In this document: piece after piece, positions 14,573 to 24,872 of the stretch
How the letters are laid out: each line of letters begins with the position of its first letter
Numbering within the stretch: the first letter of the stretch is position 1
Source: Candidatus Zixiibacteriota bacterium
GTDB taxonomy: Bacteria > Desulfobacterota > Binatia > UBA9968
Reading direction: 5' to 3'
DNA: 64,000 bases
Assembly (NCBI GenBank): GCA_035574315.1
Contig: DATLYW010000049.1
Span: forward strand, 1 to 64,000
Position numbers and translations under genes: made by a program
The notes under the pieces: model-generated
What the model was told of the DNA's origin: nothing
Databases searched by the model: none
What the model saw: the letters and a program-made list of their open reading frames with translations, nothing else

Positions 14573-15432
14573 GGTATCTGAGCCCTGATCTCGTTCGCCC
14601 GGGCGAACTCCCTTTCCAGGGCGTCTCCCCGCCCGTCGCGGATCCAACGGTTGATCTCCTGCAGGCGGCCGATGTAATCCGAGAGCGCCTTTCCCACCGC
14701 ACGACGATTCATCAGACAGATGTCCCGCCACAGCTCCGGGCGGCTCGAAGCGATGCGCGTGAAGTCCTTGAAGCCTCCCGCGCAATAGCTCTTCAGGTCG
14801 ACGCCGCGGATCCGCGTGCGCCCCAGCGCGCCCACCAGCGCGTAGACGAGCACGTGCGGCAGGTGGCTTACCACCCCGAACACGCGGTCGTGGACCGCCG
14901 GGTCCATCGTCTCCACCCGCGCGCCCACGCCGCGCCAGAGCGCGGCCACCTTGCGCAGCGCCGCCGCGTCGGTCCGGCGCGTCGGCGTGAGAATGCAGCG
15001 GCGTCCCTCGAAGAGGTCCGCCGTCGCGGCGCGCGCCCCCCACTGCTCGCCGCCTGCGATCGGATGGGCGCCGACGAACGGCAGCTCCCGCGGCAGGAGC
15101 CTTTCCATGCCGAGAACGATCTCTTCCTTCACGCTGCCCACGTCCGTGACGACGCAGCCGGGCTTGAGCCACGGGAGAAACTCCTTCGCCAGCGGCACCG
15201 TCGCGCGCACCGGCGTTCCCATCATCAGCAGGTCCGTGTCGGCCGGAATGTCCGACGGGCGCACCACGTAGCGGTCGATGATGCCGCGCCGCTGAGCGTA
15301 GCGCAGGTTCTTCTCTCCCCGCCCGATGCCCACGACCCCGCCGACCAGTCCTTTTCGGCGTGCCGCCAGAGCGAACGAGCCGCCGATCAAACCCACGCCC
15401 ACCAGGACCACCCGCCGAAACAACACTGCCAC
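14569..15432 (-). CDS. tyrA: prephenate/arogenate dehydrogenase
   Basis: 287 residues. Oxidatively decarboxylates prephenate (or arogenate) on the tyrosine branch. An N-terminal Rossmann fold (VVLVGVGLIGGSFALAARRKG), TDVGSVKEEI near 110, GAHPIAGGEQWGARAATADLF with the catalytic His of TyrA, and SHLPHVLVYALVGAL are visible. No mutase or ACT domain is attached, so it is the monofunctional form. The GTG at 15432 is the likely start; upstream codons carry no start. It lies between hisC and aroA, and its stop overlaps the aroA start. Cofactor preference (NAD or NADP) is not clear. Confidence 0.93.
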   Translation of the reverse strand: MAVLFRRVVLVGVGLIGGSFALAARRKGLVGGVVGIGRGEKNLRYAQRRGIIDRYVVRPSDIPADTDLLMMGTPVRATVPLAKEFLPWLKPGCVVTDVGSVKEEIVLGMERLLPRELPFVGAHPIAGGEQWGARAATADLFEGRRCILTPTRRTDAAALRKVAALWRGVGARVETMDPAVHDRVFGVVSHLPHVLVYALVGALGRTRIRGVDLKSYCAGGFKDFTRIASSRPELWRDICLMNRRAVGKALSDYIGRLQEINRWIRDGRGDALEREFARANEIRAQIP

Positions 15433-15506
15433 GAAACTTTTCCTTCCCGCCGCGCCCCCTGCGAAGCCCGCGGCCCGCGAATTTTTGACCTCGAACCCGC
15501 CGCCCC

Positions 15507-16604
15507 TCAGGCCGCCCGGATAACGTTCTTCAACGCCGCAATGAAGCGCCGGTTCTCGTCCATCGTCCCGACGGTGACGCGGACGTACTGCGGCAACCCG
15601 TAGACGTCCATCGGCCTCACGATGACTCCCTGGGCGAGCAGCCCCCGGTACACGCGCGCGCCGTCGCCGACGCGGATCAGGACGAAGTTCGCCTGGCTCG
15701 GGACCTGCTCCAGGCCGAGCGCCTCGATCTCCGCGCGGAGGAACTCCATCCCGGTGCGGTTGACCTCGAGGCTGCGCTGGACGTGCTCCCGGTCTTCGAG
15801 CGCGGCGAGGCCGGCCCACTGCGCGGCCGCGTTGACGTTGAAGGGCTGGCGCACGCGGTGCATGAGCCCCACGACCTCCCGCGGCCCGACCCCGTAGCCG
15901 AGCCGGAGCCCGGCGAGGCCGTACAGCTTGGAGAAGGTTCTCAGCGTGAACAGCGTCCTGCCGCTCGCCCGGTAATCGAGCGAGTCGGGGTAATCGGGGT
16001 CGGTCACGTACTCGAAATAGGCCTCGTCGACGATCACCAGCACTTCGGGCGAGACCCGCTCGAGAAAACGCTCCCACTCGGGGCGCCGGAAGATCGTTCC
16101 CGTCGGATTGTTCGGGTTCGCCAGAAAGACGATCCGCGTCCGCGGCGTCACGGCTTCGGCGATCGCCTCGAGGTCGTGGGTGAAATCCCTGAGCGGCACC
16201 TCGCGCGAGACGCCGCCGACCGCCTGCACGATGAGCTTGTAGACCACGAACGCCTGGCGCGCCATCACCGCCTCGTCTCCCGGCCGCATGAAGGTCCGCG
16301 TCGCCAGCTCGATCAGCTCGTTCGAGCCGTTGCCGAAGATCAGCTCTTCGGGCTCCACCCCGAGCTTTTTCGCGAGCCCCTGCTTCAGGTAGAAGCAGTC
16401 GCCGTCGGGATAGAGGTTGAGCTCGCCGAGCCGCTGCCGCAGGACCTCCAGGGCCTTCGGCGACGGCCCGAGCGGGTTTTCGTTCGACGCGAGCTTGACC
16501 GAGCCGGTGATTCCCAGCTCCCGCTCGACCTCCTCGATCGGCTTTCCGGGGGCGTAGGGGACCAGCGTGCGGATGTATTCGGGAACCCGTTCGTCGAGCT
16601 TCAT
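15507..16604 (-). CDS. hisC: histidinol-phosphate aminotransferase
   Basis: 365 residues, class I/II PLP aminotransferase. The PLP lysine is in TFSKLYGLAGLRLGYG near 228, with SNENPLGPSPKAL near 40, FGNGSNELIE near 88 and NPNNPTGT near 158. HisC moves the amino group onto imidazole-acetol phosphate; members of this clade in pheA-tyrA operons often also transaminate phenylpyruvate and 4-hydroxyphenylpyruvate, which fits its place between pheA and tyrA. ATG at 16604 overlaps the pheA stop (ATGA). Confidence 0.92.
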   Translation of the reverse strand: MKLDERVPEYIRTLVPYAPGKPIEEVERELGITGSVKLASNENPLGPSPKALEVLRQRLGELNLYPDGDCFYLKQGLAKKLGVEPEELIFGNGSNELIELATRTFMRPGDEAVMARQAFVVYKLIVQAVGGVSREVPLRDFTHDLEAIAEAVTPRTRIVFLANPNNPTGTIFRRPEWERFLERVSPEVLVIVDEAYFEYVTDPDYPDSLDYRASGRTLFTLRTFSKLYGLAGLRLGYGVGPREVVGLMHRVRQPFNVNAAAQWAGLAALEDREHVQRSLEVNRTGMEFLRAEIEALGLEQVPSQANFVLIRVGDGARVYRGLLAQGVIVRPMDVYGLPQYVRVTVGTMDENRRFIAALKNVIRAA

Positions 16605-17677
16605 GTGCCGGCCGGATACGAGCCGAGGATCTTGAGCGTGGTGCAGCCGCGGTCGAGAATCCTGAGCGCCCGCTTCACGCGCGGCTCGTCCTTGTGTCCT
16701 TTGAAATCGATGAAAAACCGGTACTCCCAGGGCTTGTCCTTCATCGGACGCGACTCGATCTTGGTCAGGTTGATCCGGTTCCGCGCCAGCGGCTCGAGCA
16801 TCCGGTGCAGAATTCCCGGCTCGTCCTTGACCGAGAACACCAGCGAGGTCTTGTCGTCTCCCGTCGGCCGCGGCTCGATCTTCCCGATCACCACGAAGCG
16901 CGTGATGTTGTTGCTTCGGTCCTCGATGTTGGCCGCCACGATCTCGAGGCCGTAAACGTCCCGCGCCAGGGCGCTGCAGACCGCGCCCAGCGAGCCGTCC
17001 TCCTTCGCCATCAGAGCCGCCTGCGCCGTGCTCGCGACCTCTTCCAGCTTCGCCCGCGGAAAGCGGCGCGCCAGCCAGCCGCGGCACTGCGCGAGGGCCT
17101 GCGGGTGGGACGCTATGCGCCGGATGCGATCCGCCCTGCCCGTGCGCGACAGCAGGCAATGATGGATGACGACGAAGAGCTCCGCGCAGATGTTCACGTC
17201 CGCCTCGACGAGCTGATCGAGCGTCTGCCCCACCACGCCTTCGGTCGAGTTCTCGATCGGGACGACCCCGAACGACGCCCGCTCCTGCACGACCTCCTGG
17301 AAGACCGCGTCGATGCTCGGCGCCGCCACCAGCGCCGCCGAGGTGCCGAAACGCTCCCTCGCGGCCGCGTGGCTGTAGGTCGCCTCCGGCCCGAGATACG
17401 CCACCCGCAGCGGCGCCTCGAGGGCCCGTGAAGCCGAGATCACTTCCCTGTAAATGGAGCGCAGGGCCTCGTCGGGAAGCGGTCCCCGGTTCAGCAGCCC
17501 GAGCCTGCGGAAGATCTCCTTCTCGCGCGCCGGAGCGTAAATCTCTTGGTGATTGAGGCTTTTAGTGCGGCCGATTTTCCGTGCGAGAGACGCCCGGACG
17601 TTCAAAAGCGAAACGAGCTTTTCATCAATCTGATCGATCTTTTTTCGCAGAGCATCGACCGACTCATTCCGACTCAA
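16601..17677 (-). CDS. pheA: bifunctional chorismate mutase / prephenate dehydratase (P-protein)
   Basis: About 358 residues. Makes phenylpyruvate from chorismate. An AroQ mutase domain (SVDALRKKIDQIDEKLVSLLN, residues 6-90) is followed by the dehydratase (AYLGPEATYSHAAARERFG near 95, PIENSTEGVVGQTLDQL near 150) and an ACT domain (SLVFSVKDEPGILHRMLEPLA, with IESRPMKDKPWEYRFFIDF near 305-325) that binds Phe for feedback control. The TTG at 17677 is preferred since GCGAGG lies six bases before it and the protein then begins at the mutase helix; a TTG at 17722 is the longest alternative. First gene of the aromatic-rpsA operon. Confidence 0.94.
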   Translation of the reverse strand: MSRNESVDALRKKIDQIDEKLVSLLNVRASLARKIGRTKSLNHQEIYAPAREKEIFRRLGLLNRGPLPDEALRSIYREVISASRALEAPLRVAYLGPEATYSHAAARERFGTSAALVAAPSIDAVFQEVVQERASFGVVPIENSTEGVVGQTLDQLVEADVNICAELFVVIHHCLLSRTGRADRIRRIASHPQALAQCRGWLARRFPRAKLEEVASTAQAALMAKEDGSLGAVCSALARDVYGLEIVAANIEDRSNNITRFVVIGKIEPRPTGDDKTSLVFSVKDEPGILHRMLEPLARNRINLTKIESRPMKDKPWEYRFFIDFKGHKDEPRVKRALRILDRGCTTLKILGSYPAGT

Positions 17678-17729
17678 TGACAACCTCGCCAGGGCGCCCA
17701 CTTCGACGGCGGGTACGCTCAAACGCCAT
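17664..17729 (-). CDS. possible 21-codon leader ORF overlapping the pheA start
   Basis: An ATG at 17729 opens a 21-codon frame (MAFERTRRRSG..., ending ...VIESE) whose TGA at 17666-17664 lies just inside pheA, ten bases past the TTG start. Ribosomes ending here could re-initiate on pheA. It contains one Phe codon and no Phe or Tyr run, so it is not a classical attenuation peptide. No good ribosome site is seen. It could be chance. Confidence 0.25.
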   Translation of the reverse strand: MAFERTRRRSGRPGEVVIESE

Positions 17730-17853
17730 GATCGTAACCTATCTTAACTGCTGAAGAATTGCAAATAATGACAGTTTCTGGTTTCTATCTCATGGTTCCG
17801 GGTTTCCGCTTGTCCACCCTGAACCTCGCGAACCGCCGCGCTTTGCGCGCCAT

Positions 17854-17884
17854 CGCTTGAACGGAGCGCAGCGGTCGAACGACT
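17854..17884. repeat. TTGAAC-unit repeat copy between pheA and the RluA-family gene
   Basis: Reads gcttgaacggagcgcagcgg followed by tcgaacgac, carrying the shared core GGAGCGCAGCG at 17863-17873. It lies in the 200-base gap between the divergent pheA operon and the pseudouridine synthase gene. The rest of that gap shows no other feature I can name. Confidence 0.6.
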
Positions 17885-17922
17885 CGGACGGCCTCTGAAC
17901 TGAACTTTCGGACGCAGCACCG

Positions 17923-18813
17923 GTGAGCGAACAGATCCTCTTTCCCGCAGGAGAAGCTCCGAAAACCCTTGAGAACTTCCTCAAGCGGCGCTTCCCGATC
18001 GGCTACGTGCGCAAGCTGTTGCGCAAGCACGGCGTGCGGGTGAACGGCCGAAGGGCGCGCGCCGGCGATATGGTCGAGCCCGGCGACCGGATCGAGATCT
18101 ACATTCCCTTCGAGGAAAAGCCCGGTTCCAAAACGCCCGCCTCGGCCCCGGCGGCCCCTCTTCCCGTCATCTTCGAGGACGACTCCCTGCTCGTGATCGA
18201 CAAGCCGCCCGGCCTCGCGGTTCACGAGGGCAGGACCGTTCTGAAACGGGAATCGCTCCTCGGCATGCTCGAGGCCCGCTACCGGGCCCGGGGGATCGTC
18301 CCGCGGCTCGTCCACCGGCTCGACCGCGAGACGTCGGGCGTGCTGCTGGTCGCCAAGGACGAAGCGACGGCAGAGCGCCTGAAAGAGGCGTTCGAGCGTC
18401 GGGAGGTCGAAAAGGAGTACCTCTGCCTGGTCGCCGGCCGGCTGCCCGAGAACCGGGGCACGATCGACTTTCCGCTTCCCGGGCGGGACGGGCGCATGGT
18501 CCGCGCCGCCACGTTCTACCGGGTCGAGCGCCGGTTCCGGGACACGACGCTGGTCCGCGCCCGCATCGAGACCGGAAGGATGCACCAGATCCGGCTTCAC
18601 TTCGCCGCGCTGGGACATCCCGTCGTCATGGACCGCCAGCACGGCGACTTCGCCTTCAACCGGCGCTTTCGCAAAGCCTACCGGCTCGACCGGCAGTTTC
18701 TCCACGCCTCCGCGGTTGCGCTCGAGCACAAGGGCAGGCGCCGCCGCTGGACGGCTCCGCTGCCGCCGGACCTCCAGAGCGTCGTCGACGCGCTCGCCGC
18801 CGAAGGCTCATGA
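17923..18813 (+). CDS. RluA family 23S rRNA/tRNA pseudouridine synthase
   Basis: 296 residues. An S4 RNA-binding domain (residues 14-60, LKRRFPIGYVRKLLRKHGVRVNG) precedes the RluA catalytic domain with VIDKPPGLAVHEG near 92-104 and the catalytic Asp134 in HRLDRETSG; GRMHQIRLHFAALGHPV near 207-223 completes the site. Converts uridines in structured RNA to pseudouridine; the C/D subgroup targets 23S rRNA, but I cannot assign the position. Starts with GTG at 17923. Followed by a long repeat and murJ on the same strand. Confidence 0.92.
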   Translation: MSEQILFPAGEAPKTLENFLKRRFPIGYVRKLLRKHGVRVNGRRARAGDMVEPGDRIEIYIPFEEKPGSKTPASAPAAPLPVIFEDDSLLVIDKPPGLAVHEGRTVLKRESLLGMLEARYRARGIVPRLVHRLDRETSGVLLVAKDEATAERLKEAFERREVEKEYLCLVAGRLPENRGTIDFPLPGRDGRMVRAATFYRVERRFRDTTLVRARIETGRMHQIRLHFAALGHPVVMDRQHGDFAFNRRFRKAYRLDRQFLHASAVALEHKGRRRRWTAPLPPDLQSVVDALAAEGS

Positions 18814-18900
18814 GCCAGGCGCGTCTCTGCTGACGCCGACTCCAATCTGTGCTACGAGACGGTGATTGCAGGCCGCTCAAGGAGCTCATGGGCAGCTTGA

Positions 18901-19071
18901 ACATCGGTCGAAAGCGAGCCGGGACCGACCTGGGGACGGTAGCAGCCTGCGGTCCCCGGTTTCCGGGTTTTTGAGCGAACCGTCGGACCTGTGAACGATT
19001 GAACCGCGGCGACTCGCAAGGTCCGGGCCGCGAGCCGCCACGATACGATGTCCACTTAGTTACGAGCTCAC
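18901..19071 (+). repeat. conserved upstream repeat, copy A (before murJ)
   Basis: About 170 bases that align with 27773-27942. Shared blocks include gagcgaacc/gggcgaacc, gtgaacgattgaaccgcggcg (copy B: gtgagcagttgaaccgcggc) and the end gatgtccacttagttacgag (copy B: gatgtctacgtatttacgaa). The copy ends 15 bases before the murJ ATG. No open frame of interest is shared on the plus strand. Likely a common promoter or regulatory element, or a dispersed intergenic repeat. Confidence 0.65.
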
Positions 19072-19086
19072 CATCAAGCCGCGTCC

Positions 19087-20718
19087 ATGGATTCCTCGCG
19101 CTCCAAAGCCTCGGAGATCGCCGGCAACGCCGGCCTCGTGAGCCTGGCGGTGATGGCGAGCCGGCTTCTGGGGTTGGTGCGCGACCAGGTCTTCGCGATC
19201 TTTTTCGGCGCCGGCCTGCACTACGACGCCTTCCTCACCGCCTTCCGCGTCCCCAATCTGCTGCGCGACCTTTTCGCCGAGGGCGCCCTCTCCTCCGCAT
19301 TCGTCACCGTCTTCTCCCAGCGGCTGGCGACGCGAGGCGACGCCGAGGCGATCCGGCTCTCCAATCGCGTCGCCACGCTGGCGACGATCGTCATCGGCGC
19401 GATCTCGATCGTCGCCTGGTTCTTCACGCCCCAGCTCGTGCGCGCCCTCGCTCCCGGTTTCTTCGAGATTCCGGGCAAGGCGGAGCTGACCGTCCGGCTC
19501 ACGCGCATCATGATCCCCTTCCTGATGCTCGTTGCCTGGTCGGCGCAGGCCATGGGAGTCCTCAACGCGAAAAACGTCTTCGGCATTCCCGCGCTCGCTT
19601 CTGCTTTCTTCAACATCGGGTCGATCGCGGGCGGCCTCCTGCTCGGCTTCTCCCTCGGTCCCGTGCTCGGTCTCGCTCCGATCGAGGGCATGGCGTTCGG
19701 CACCCTGGTCGGCGGCTTTCTCCAGTTCGCGGTGCAGTGGCCGAGCCTGGTGCGCGTCGGCTTCAGCTACCGGCCCATGCTCGCGTGGGCCGACCCCGGC
19801 GTGCGGCAGGTGCTGCGCTTGATGGGCCCGGCGGTCCTCGGGACCGCCGCCGTCCAGATCAACGTCTTCGTCAACACCAACTTCGCCTCGGCGATCATCG
19901 ATCCTCAAACGGGCGCGGTCGCGAACGGGCCGGTCTCCTGGTTGAACTACGCCTTCCGCTTCATGCAGCTCCCTATCGGCGTCTTCGGCGTCGCGGTCGC
20001 GACCGCCGCCCTGCCGCCGCTCTCGCGTCTGGCGGTACGTCAGGATCCGGCGGAGTTCCGCGCGACGCTCGCCCACGCCCTGGGGCTGGTCTTTCTCTGG
20101 TGCATTCCGTCGGCTGTCGGCCTGGCGGTCCTCGGCCGGCCGATCATCGCGCTCATCTTCGAGCACGGCCGCTTCACCGCCTTCGACACGGCGCAGACGG
20201 CGAACGCTCTCGCCGCCTACTCCGCCGGCCTCGCCGGATACGCCGCCATCAAGGTGCTCTCGCCCGCTTTCTACGCCCTCCAGGATGCCCGCACGCCGAT
20301 GATCGTCAGCCTGATCTCGATCGCGATCAACTACGGCTTGAACTCGCTCCTCGTGCAACCGTTCGGCCACGTCGGGCTGGCGTTCTCGACCTCGGGAGTG
20401 GCGCTCGCGAACTTCCTCATGCTCGCGCTGCTGATGCGACGCCGGATCGGCGGCCTGGAGGGGCGGCGACTTGCCGCAAGCGTGGCGCGAATCGCCGCGG
20501 CCTCGGCCGCGATGGCCGGGGCCGCGTGGGGTGCGAGCGCGCTCTGCGCCGGCCTTCCGCTGCGCGGCATCGCGCTGCGCCTCGCGCAGGTGGGCGTCGC
20601 CGTCCCGCTCGGCGCCGCCGTCTTCTACGCGGCCGGCCGCTGCCTCGGCGTCGAGGAGCTGCGCGACTCGGCCGCCGCGGCGCGACGCTGGCTCGCCCGC
20701 GCCGGCGTGCGGCTCTAG
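19087..20718 (+). CDS. murJ: lipid II flippase MurJ
   Basis: 543 residues of a MOP-superfamily membrane protein with about 14 predicted helices. MurJ moves lipid II across the inner membrane for peptidoglycan synthesis. MASRLLGLVRDQVFAIFFGAG near 23-43 and DAFLTAFRVPNLLRDLFAEGALSSAFVTVF are family hallmarks, with Arg residues lining the cavity (RLLGLVRD, RVPNLLRD). The ATG at 19087 follows repeat copy A. It ends convergent with the O-methyltransferase gene; the two stop codons overlap. Confidence 0.95.
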   Translation: MDSSRSKASEIAGNAGLVSLAVMASRLLGLVRDQVFAIFFGAGLHYDAFLTAFRVPNLLRDLFAEGALSSAFVTVFSQRLATRGDAEAIRLSNRVATLATIVIGAISIVAWFFTPQLVRALAPGFFEIPGKAELTVRLTRIMIPFLMLVAWSAQAMGVLNAKNVFGIPALASAFFNIGSIAGGLLLGFSLGPVLGLAPIEGMAFGTLVGGFLQFAVQWPSLVRVGFSYRPMLAWADPGVRQVLRLMGPAVLGTAAVQINVFVNTNFASAIIDPQTGAVANGPVSWLNYAFRFMQLPIGVFGVAVATAALPPLSRLAVRQDPAEFRATLAHALGLVFLWCIPSAVGLAVLGRPIIALIFEHGRFTAFDTAQTANALAAYSAGLAGYAAIKVLSPAFYALQDARTPMIVSLISIAINYGLNSLLVQPFGHVGLAFSTSGVALANFLMLALLMRRRIGGLEGRRLAASVARIAAASAAMAGAAWGASALCAGLPLRGIALRLAQVGVAVPLGAAVFYAAGRCLGVEELRDSAAAARRWLARAGVRL

Positions 20719-21350
20719 AGCTTCACCGCCAGCATCATCCCGTCGCGCACGGGCAGGAGCACGTTGGCGACGCGCGGGTCGTTGCGGATCCGCTTGTTCA
20801 GGTTGTCGATCGCGGCCGTCGCCGGGTCGGAGGGGTGGAGGACCTTGCCGTCCCTGAGCATGTTGTCGAGAACGATCAGCCCCTTGGGACGCAGCCGCTC
20901 CATGCAGGCGTCGTAGTAGGCGCCGTAGTTGATCTTGTCGGCGTCGATGAAGCAGAGGTCGAAGGGCCCCTCGATGCGCTTCAGCGATTCCAGCGCCGGA
21001 CCCACCCGCACCTCGATCTTGTCGCCGTGGGGGCTCTCCGCGAAGTAGCGCTTCGCGATCGCCGCCAGCTCCGGGTCGATCTCGCAGGTGACGATCCGGC
21101 CGCTCTTCGGCAGCGCCTCGGCGAAGGCGAGCGCGCTGTAGCCGGTGAACGTGCCGATCTCGAGGATGCGCCGCGCCCCCGTCATCAACGCCAGCGTCTT
21201 CAGGAACATTCCCTCGAGCGGCCCGACCAGCAGCGCGGCGTTCTCGGTCCGGCGATAGGTTTCGAGCCAGAGCTTCTCGTGGAAAGCCGACATCGGCTTG
21301 GAATGGCGCTCCGCGTACTGCTCGATGCCAAACGGCCTCAGTTCGATCAT
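20715..21350 (-). CDS. class I SAM-dependent O-methyltransferase
   Basis: 211 residues, caffeoyl-CoA/catechol O-methyltransferase-like group. ILEIGTFTGYSALAFAEALP (62-81) binds SAM, FIDADKINYGAYYDACMERL (about 135-154) contains the metal-binding Asp residues, and LIVLDNMLRDGKV follows. Metal dependence is likely from DADK and DNML. The natural acceptor cannot be told. It is transcribed towards murJ; 34 bases separate it from the SDR gene upstream, so the two may be co-transcribed. Confidence 0.88.
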   Translation of the reverse strand: MIELRPFGIEQYAERHSKPMSAFHEKLWLETYRRTENAALLVGPLEGMFLKTLALMTGARRILEIGTFTGYSALAFAEALPKSGRIVTCEIDPELAAIAKRYFAESPHGDKIEVRVGPALESLKRIEGPFDLCFIDADKINYGAYYDACMERLRPKGLIVLDNMLRDGKVLHPSDPATAAIDNLNKRIRNDPRVANVLLPVRDGMMLAVKL

Positions 21351-21384
21351 AGCGTGGTCCCTTGCCCGGCGCAGGCGCCGCCGG

Positions 21385-22134
21385 CTACGCCCCGGTCAGC
21401 CGCATGCCGCCGTCCACCGGAAGAATCGCCGCCGTCACCATCGAGGCTTCGTCCGACGCCAGGTAGAGGGCCGCGTGCGCCACGTCCTCCGGCTCCCCGA
21501 TCCGGCCGAGCGGCACCCGCTCCCGGTAGCGCGCCAGCCGCTCCGGCGTCGAGGTGTCGACCATCGGCGTCCGGGTCGGGCCCGGGCAGATGCAGTTCAC
21601 CCGGATCCGGTGCCGCGCGAAATCCATCGCCATCGCCTCGGTTAGCGTAATCATTCCTCCCTTCGAGGCGCAATAGGCAGCGCGCCCCGCCTGCCCGGCG
21701 ATTCCCGAGCGGGCGCCGATGTTGAGGATCACGCCGCCGCCCCGTTTGATCATCTCGGGCACCGCCAGGCGCGAGAGGACGAAGACCCCCTTGAGGTTGA
21801 CCGCGATCGTGCGGTCCCACTGCTCCTCCGTGATCTCGACGATGCTCCCGTTGGTGCGGACGCCGGCACTGTTCACGAGGATGTCGAGGCCGCCGAAGCG
21901 TCGCACGCCCTCCGCCATCACCTGCTCCATCCGCCGCAAGTCGCTCACGTCGCCAGCGCCGAACCACGCCCGCCCGCCTGCCCGCTCGATCTCCGCCAGC
22001 GTCTCCCGGCCCTTCCTCCCGGTCGTCGAGGTGCCGATGACGGCCGCGCCCTCGCGCGCGAACAACACCGCGATCGCGCGCCCCAGCCCCGATCCGAATC
22101 CCGAAACGAAAGCCACCTTGCCGCCGAGCTTCAT
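21385..22134 (-). CDS. SDR family oxidoreductase
   Basis: 249 residues, classical short-chain dehydrogenase. The nucleotide motif is SGFGSGLGRA (residues 10-19, with Ser for the usual Thr), NSAG near 88, the catalytic Ser in NIGARSGIAG, and Tyr/Lys in YCASKGG near 155. CICPGPTRTPM follows. The Thr of TSTTGRKGRE after beta2, with nearby Arg/Lys, hints at NADP but is not decisive. Substrate unknown; closest general family is FabG-like 3-oxoacyl or sugar/alcohol dehydrogenases. A divergent promoter region of only 77 bases separates it from the CobW gene. Confidence 0.88.
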   Translation of the reverse strand: MKLGGKVAFVSGFGSGLGRAIAVLFAREGAAVIGTSTTGRKGRETLAEIERAGGRAWFGAGDVSDLRRMEQVMAEGVRRFGGLDILVNSAGVRTNGSIVEITEEQWDRTIAVNLKGVFVLSRLAVPEMIKRGGGVILNIGARSGIAGQAGRAAYCASKGGMITLTEAMAMDFARHRIRVNCICPGPTRTPMVDTSTPERLARYRERVPLGRIGEPEDVAHAALYLASDEASMVTAAILPVDGGMRLTGA

Positions 22135-22211
22135 CGTCCCTCCCCCGCGCTCCGCGCGGCTCGCGGTTGACTGAATACCATTCCGCTGTTAGTTTTTACA
22201 GCACCGTTGCA

Positions 22212-23477
<1,266 letters not shown>

Positions 23478-23480
23478 GGC

Positions 23481-24872
23481 TCAGGGCGTAACGGCCAGCT
23501 CCCGCACGAGTTCGAACATCGCCCGCAGCCCGGAGCGAAAAGCATCGAGCGAAATGCGCTCGTCGACGCCGTGGGCGAGCCCTTCGCTGGCCGGGGACTG
23601 CGCCAGCGGAACGAACCCGAGACACGGAACGTTCCTCTCGCGGAAGAAACGGCAGTCGGTGAAACCCCGCCCGAGCGGCGAGAGAAGCGGGACGCCAGCG
23701 CGCCGCGCCATCGCGCCCAGCACCCGAAACGCTTCGGGATGGCCGGGCGAGCGCGCCGGCGGAAACGACAGCAGAACCTCGATCGCGATCGAGTCGTCGG
23801 CGATCACGCGCCGGAGCTCCGCGATGAAGGCTTCGGGATTTTCTCCGGGAAGCAGCCGCACGTCGAGCTCCGCCCAGGCGCGCGCCGGCACCACGTTGAT
23901 CTTGTCGGAAGCATGCAGCCGCGTGATCGCGATCGTGTTGCGCACGGCACCGGCGTCGCGCGGGTCGCGCGTGAACTCCCGGGCGAACTCGGGATCCTGG
24001 AGCGCCTTTCGCAGGTCGCGGTAGCGCTCCCGCCGCTCCGGCGGCGCCGCAGCCGCGGTGTCCGCATAGAACTTCTGCACCTCGGGAAGGACCCTGATCG
24101 GCGGCCGGTATTCCGCCAGCCGTCCGAGCGCGCGGATGAGGCTTGCCACCGCGGAGTCGCGTCCCGGCGAGGCGCCGTGGCCCGGGGCTCCCCTGGCGAT
24201 GAGCCGCAACCAGAGCGGCGCTTTTTCGGCCACCCGTACGTTGAACTGGCGCGGGCGTCCGTCCCGCCCGACCCGGATGCCGCCTCCTTCGCTCAGCACC
24301 AGGCCGACGCCGGCGAACAGCCCGGGCTCCGCCTCGAGTAAATGGCCGAGCCCGAGCGCTCCCCCCGCCTCCTCGTCGGCGGTTCCGAGAAAGACGAGGT
24401 CGGCGGCGAGCGGCACGCCGCGCCGCTTGAGCTCCAGGAGCGCAAAGAGCTGGAGGATCGCCGGTCCTTTCATGTCCAGCGCGCCCCGCCCCCACATGTA
24501 ACCGTCCCTGACCGCGCCGGAGAACGGCGGTTCTTTCCACGAGCCCGGGTCCGCCGGTACGACGTCCATGTGATTCAGGAGCACGACCGCGGGCTTCGCG
24601 CCCCTGCCCGGAAGGCGGGCGTAGACGTTGCCGCGGCCGGGCGCGCTCTCGATCACCTTCGCCTCGATCCCTTCGCCGTCGAAGATCTCCTTGAAGAAGC
24701 GCGCGGCCAGGATCTCGTTGCCCGGCGGATTCGAAGTGTCGATCCGGAGGTAGCGCCCGAGGAGCGCCACCGCGCGGGCTTCGACGGTGCCCCAGTCCTC
24801 GACGGCGCCCGCGCCCAGCGGAGCCCAGCAGGAAGCGACCGCAAGAAGAGCCGCGCCGAAAAGCGGCCTCAT
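23481..24872 (-). CDS. exported M20/M25/M40 family metallopeptidase
   Basis: 463 residues. An N-terminal signal peptide (MRPLFGAALLAVASCWAPLGAGA) sends it to the periplasm; the Cys at 15 may instead suggest a lipoprotein, though no clean lipobox is seen. Catalytic metal ligands are visible: His and Asp in LLNHMDVVPADPGSW, Asp in WGRGALDMKG, Glu-Glu in TADEEAGG near 155 and the final His in EGLAHGVDERI. The family cleaves amino acids from peptides or N-acyl groups. ATG at 24872 overlaps the miaA stop (ATGA), so it is translated after miaA. Confidence 0.9.
   Translation of the reverse strand: MRPLFGAALLAVASCWAPLGAGAVEDWGTVEARAVALLGRYLRIDTSNPPGNEILAARFFKEIFDGEGIEAKVIESAPGRGNVYARLPGRGAKPAVVLLNHMDVVPADPGSWKEPPFSGAVRDGYMWGRGALDMKGPAILQLFALLELKRRGVPLAADLVFLGTADEEAGGALGLGHLLEAEPGLFAGVGLVLSEGGGIRVGRDGRPRQFNVRVAEKAPLWLRLIARGAPGHGASPGRDSAVASLIRALGRLAEYRPPIRVLPEVQKFYADTAAAAPPERRERYRDLRKALQDPEFAREFTRDPRDAGAVRNTIAITRLHASDKINVVPARAWAELDVRLLPGENPEAFIAELRRVIADDSIAIEVLLSFPPARSPGHPEAFRVLGAMARRAGVPLLSPLGRGFTDCRFFRERNVPCLGFVPLAQSPASEGLAHGVDERISLDAFRSGLRAMFELVRELAVTP

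Noticed and set aside
18852..19055. Minus-strand peptides shared by the two upstream repeats as a real small gene
   Set aside because: The frames break at different places (a stop codon in copy B) and have no start or ribosome site; the similarity is explained by the DNA repeat.
18999..21650. Long open frames on both strands across murJ and the O-methyltransferase
   Set aside because: They cover murJ and the methyltransferase in other frames with Arg/Pro/Ala-rich nonsense; no domain is recognisable.
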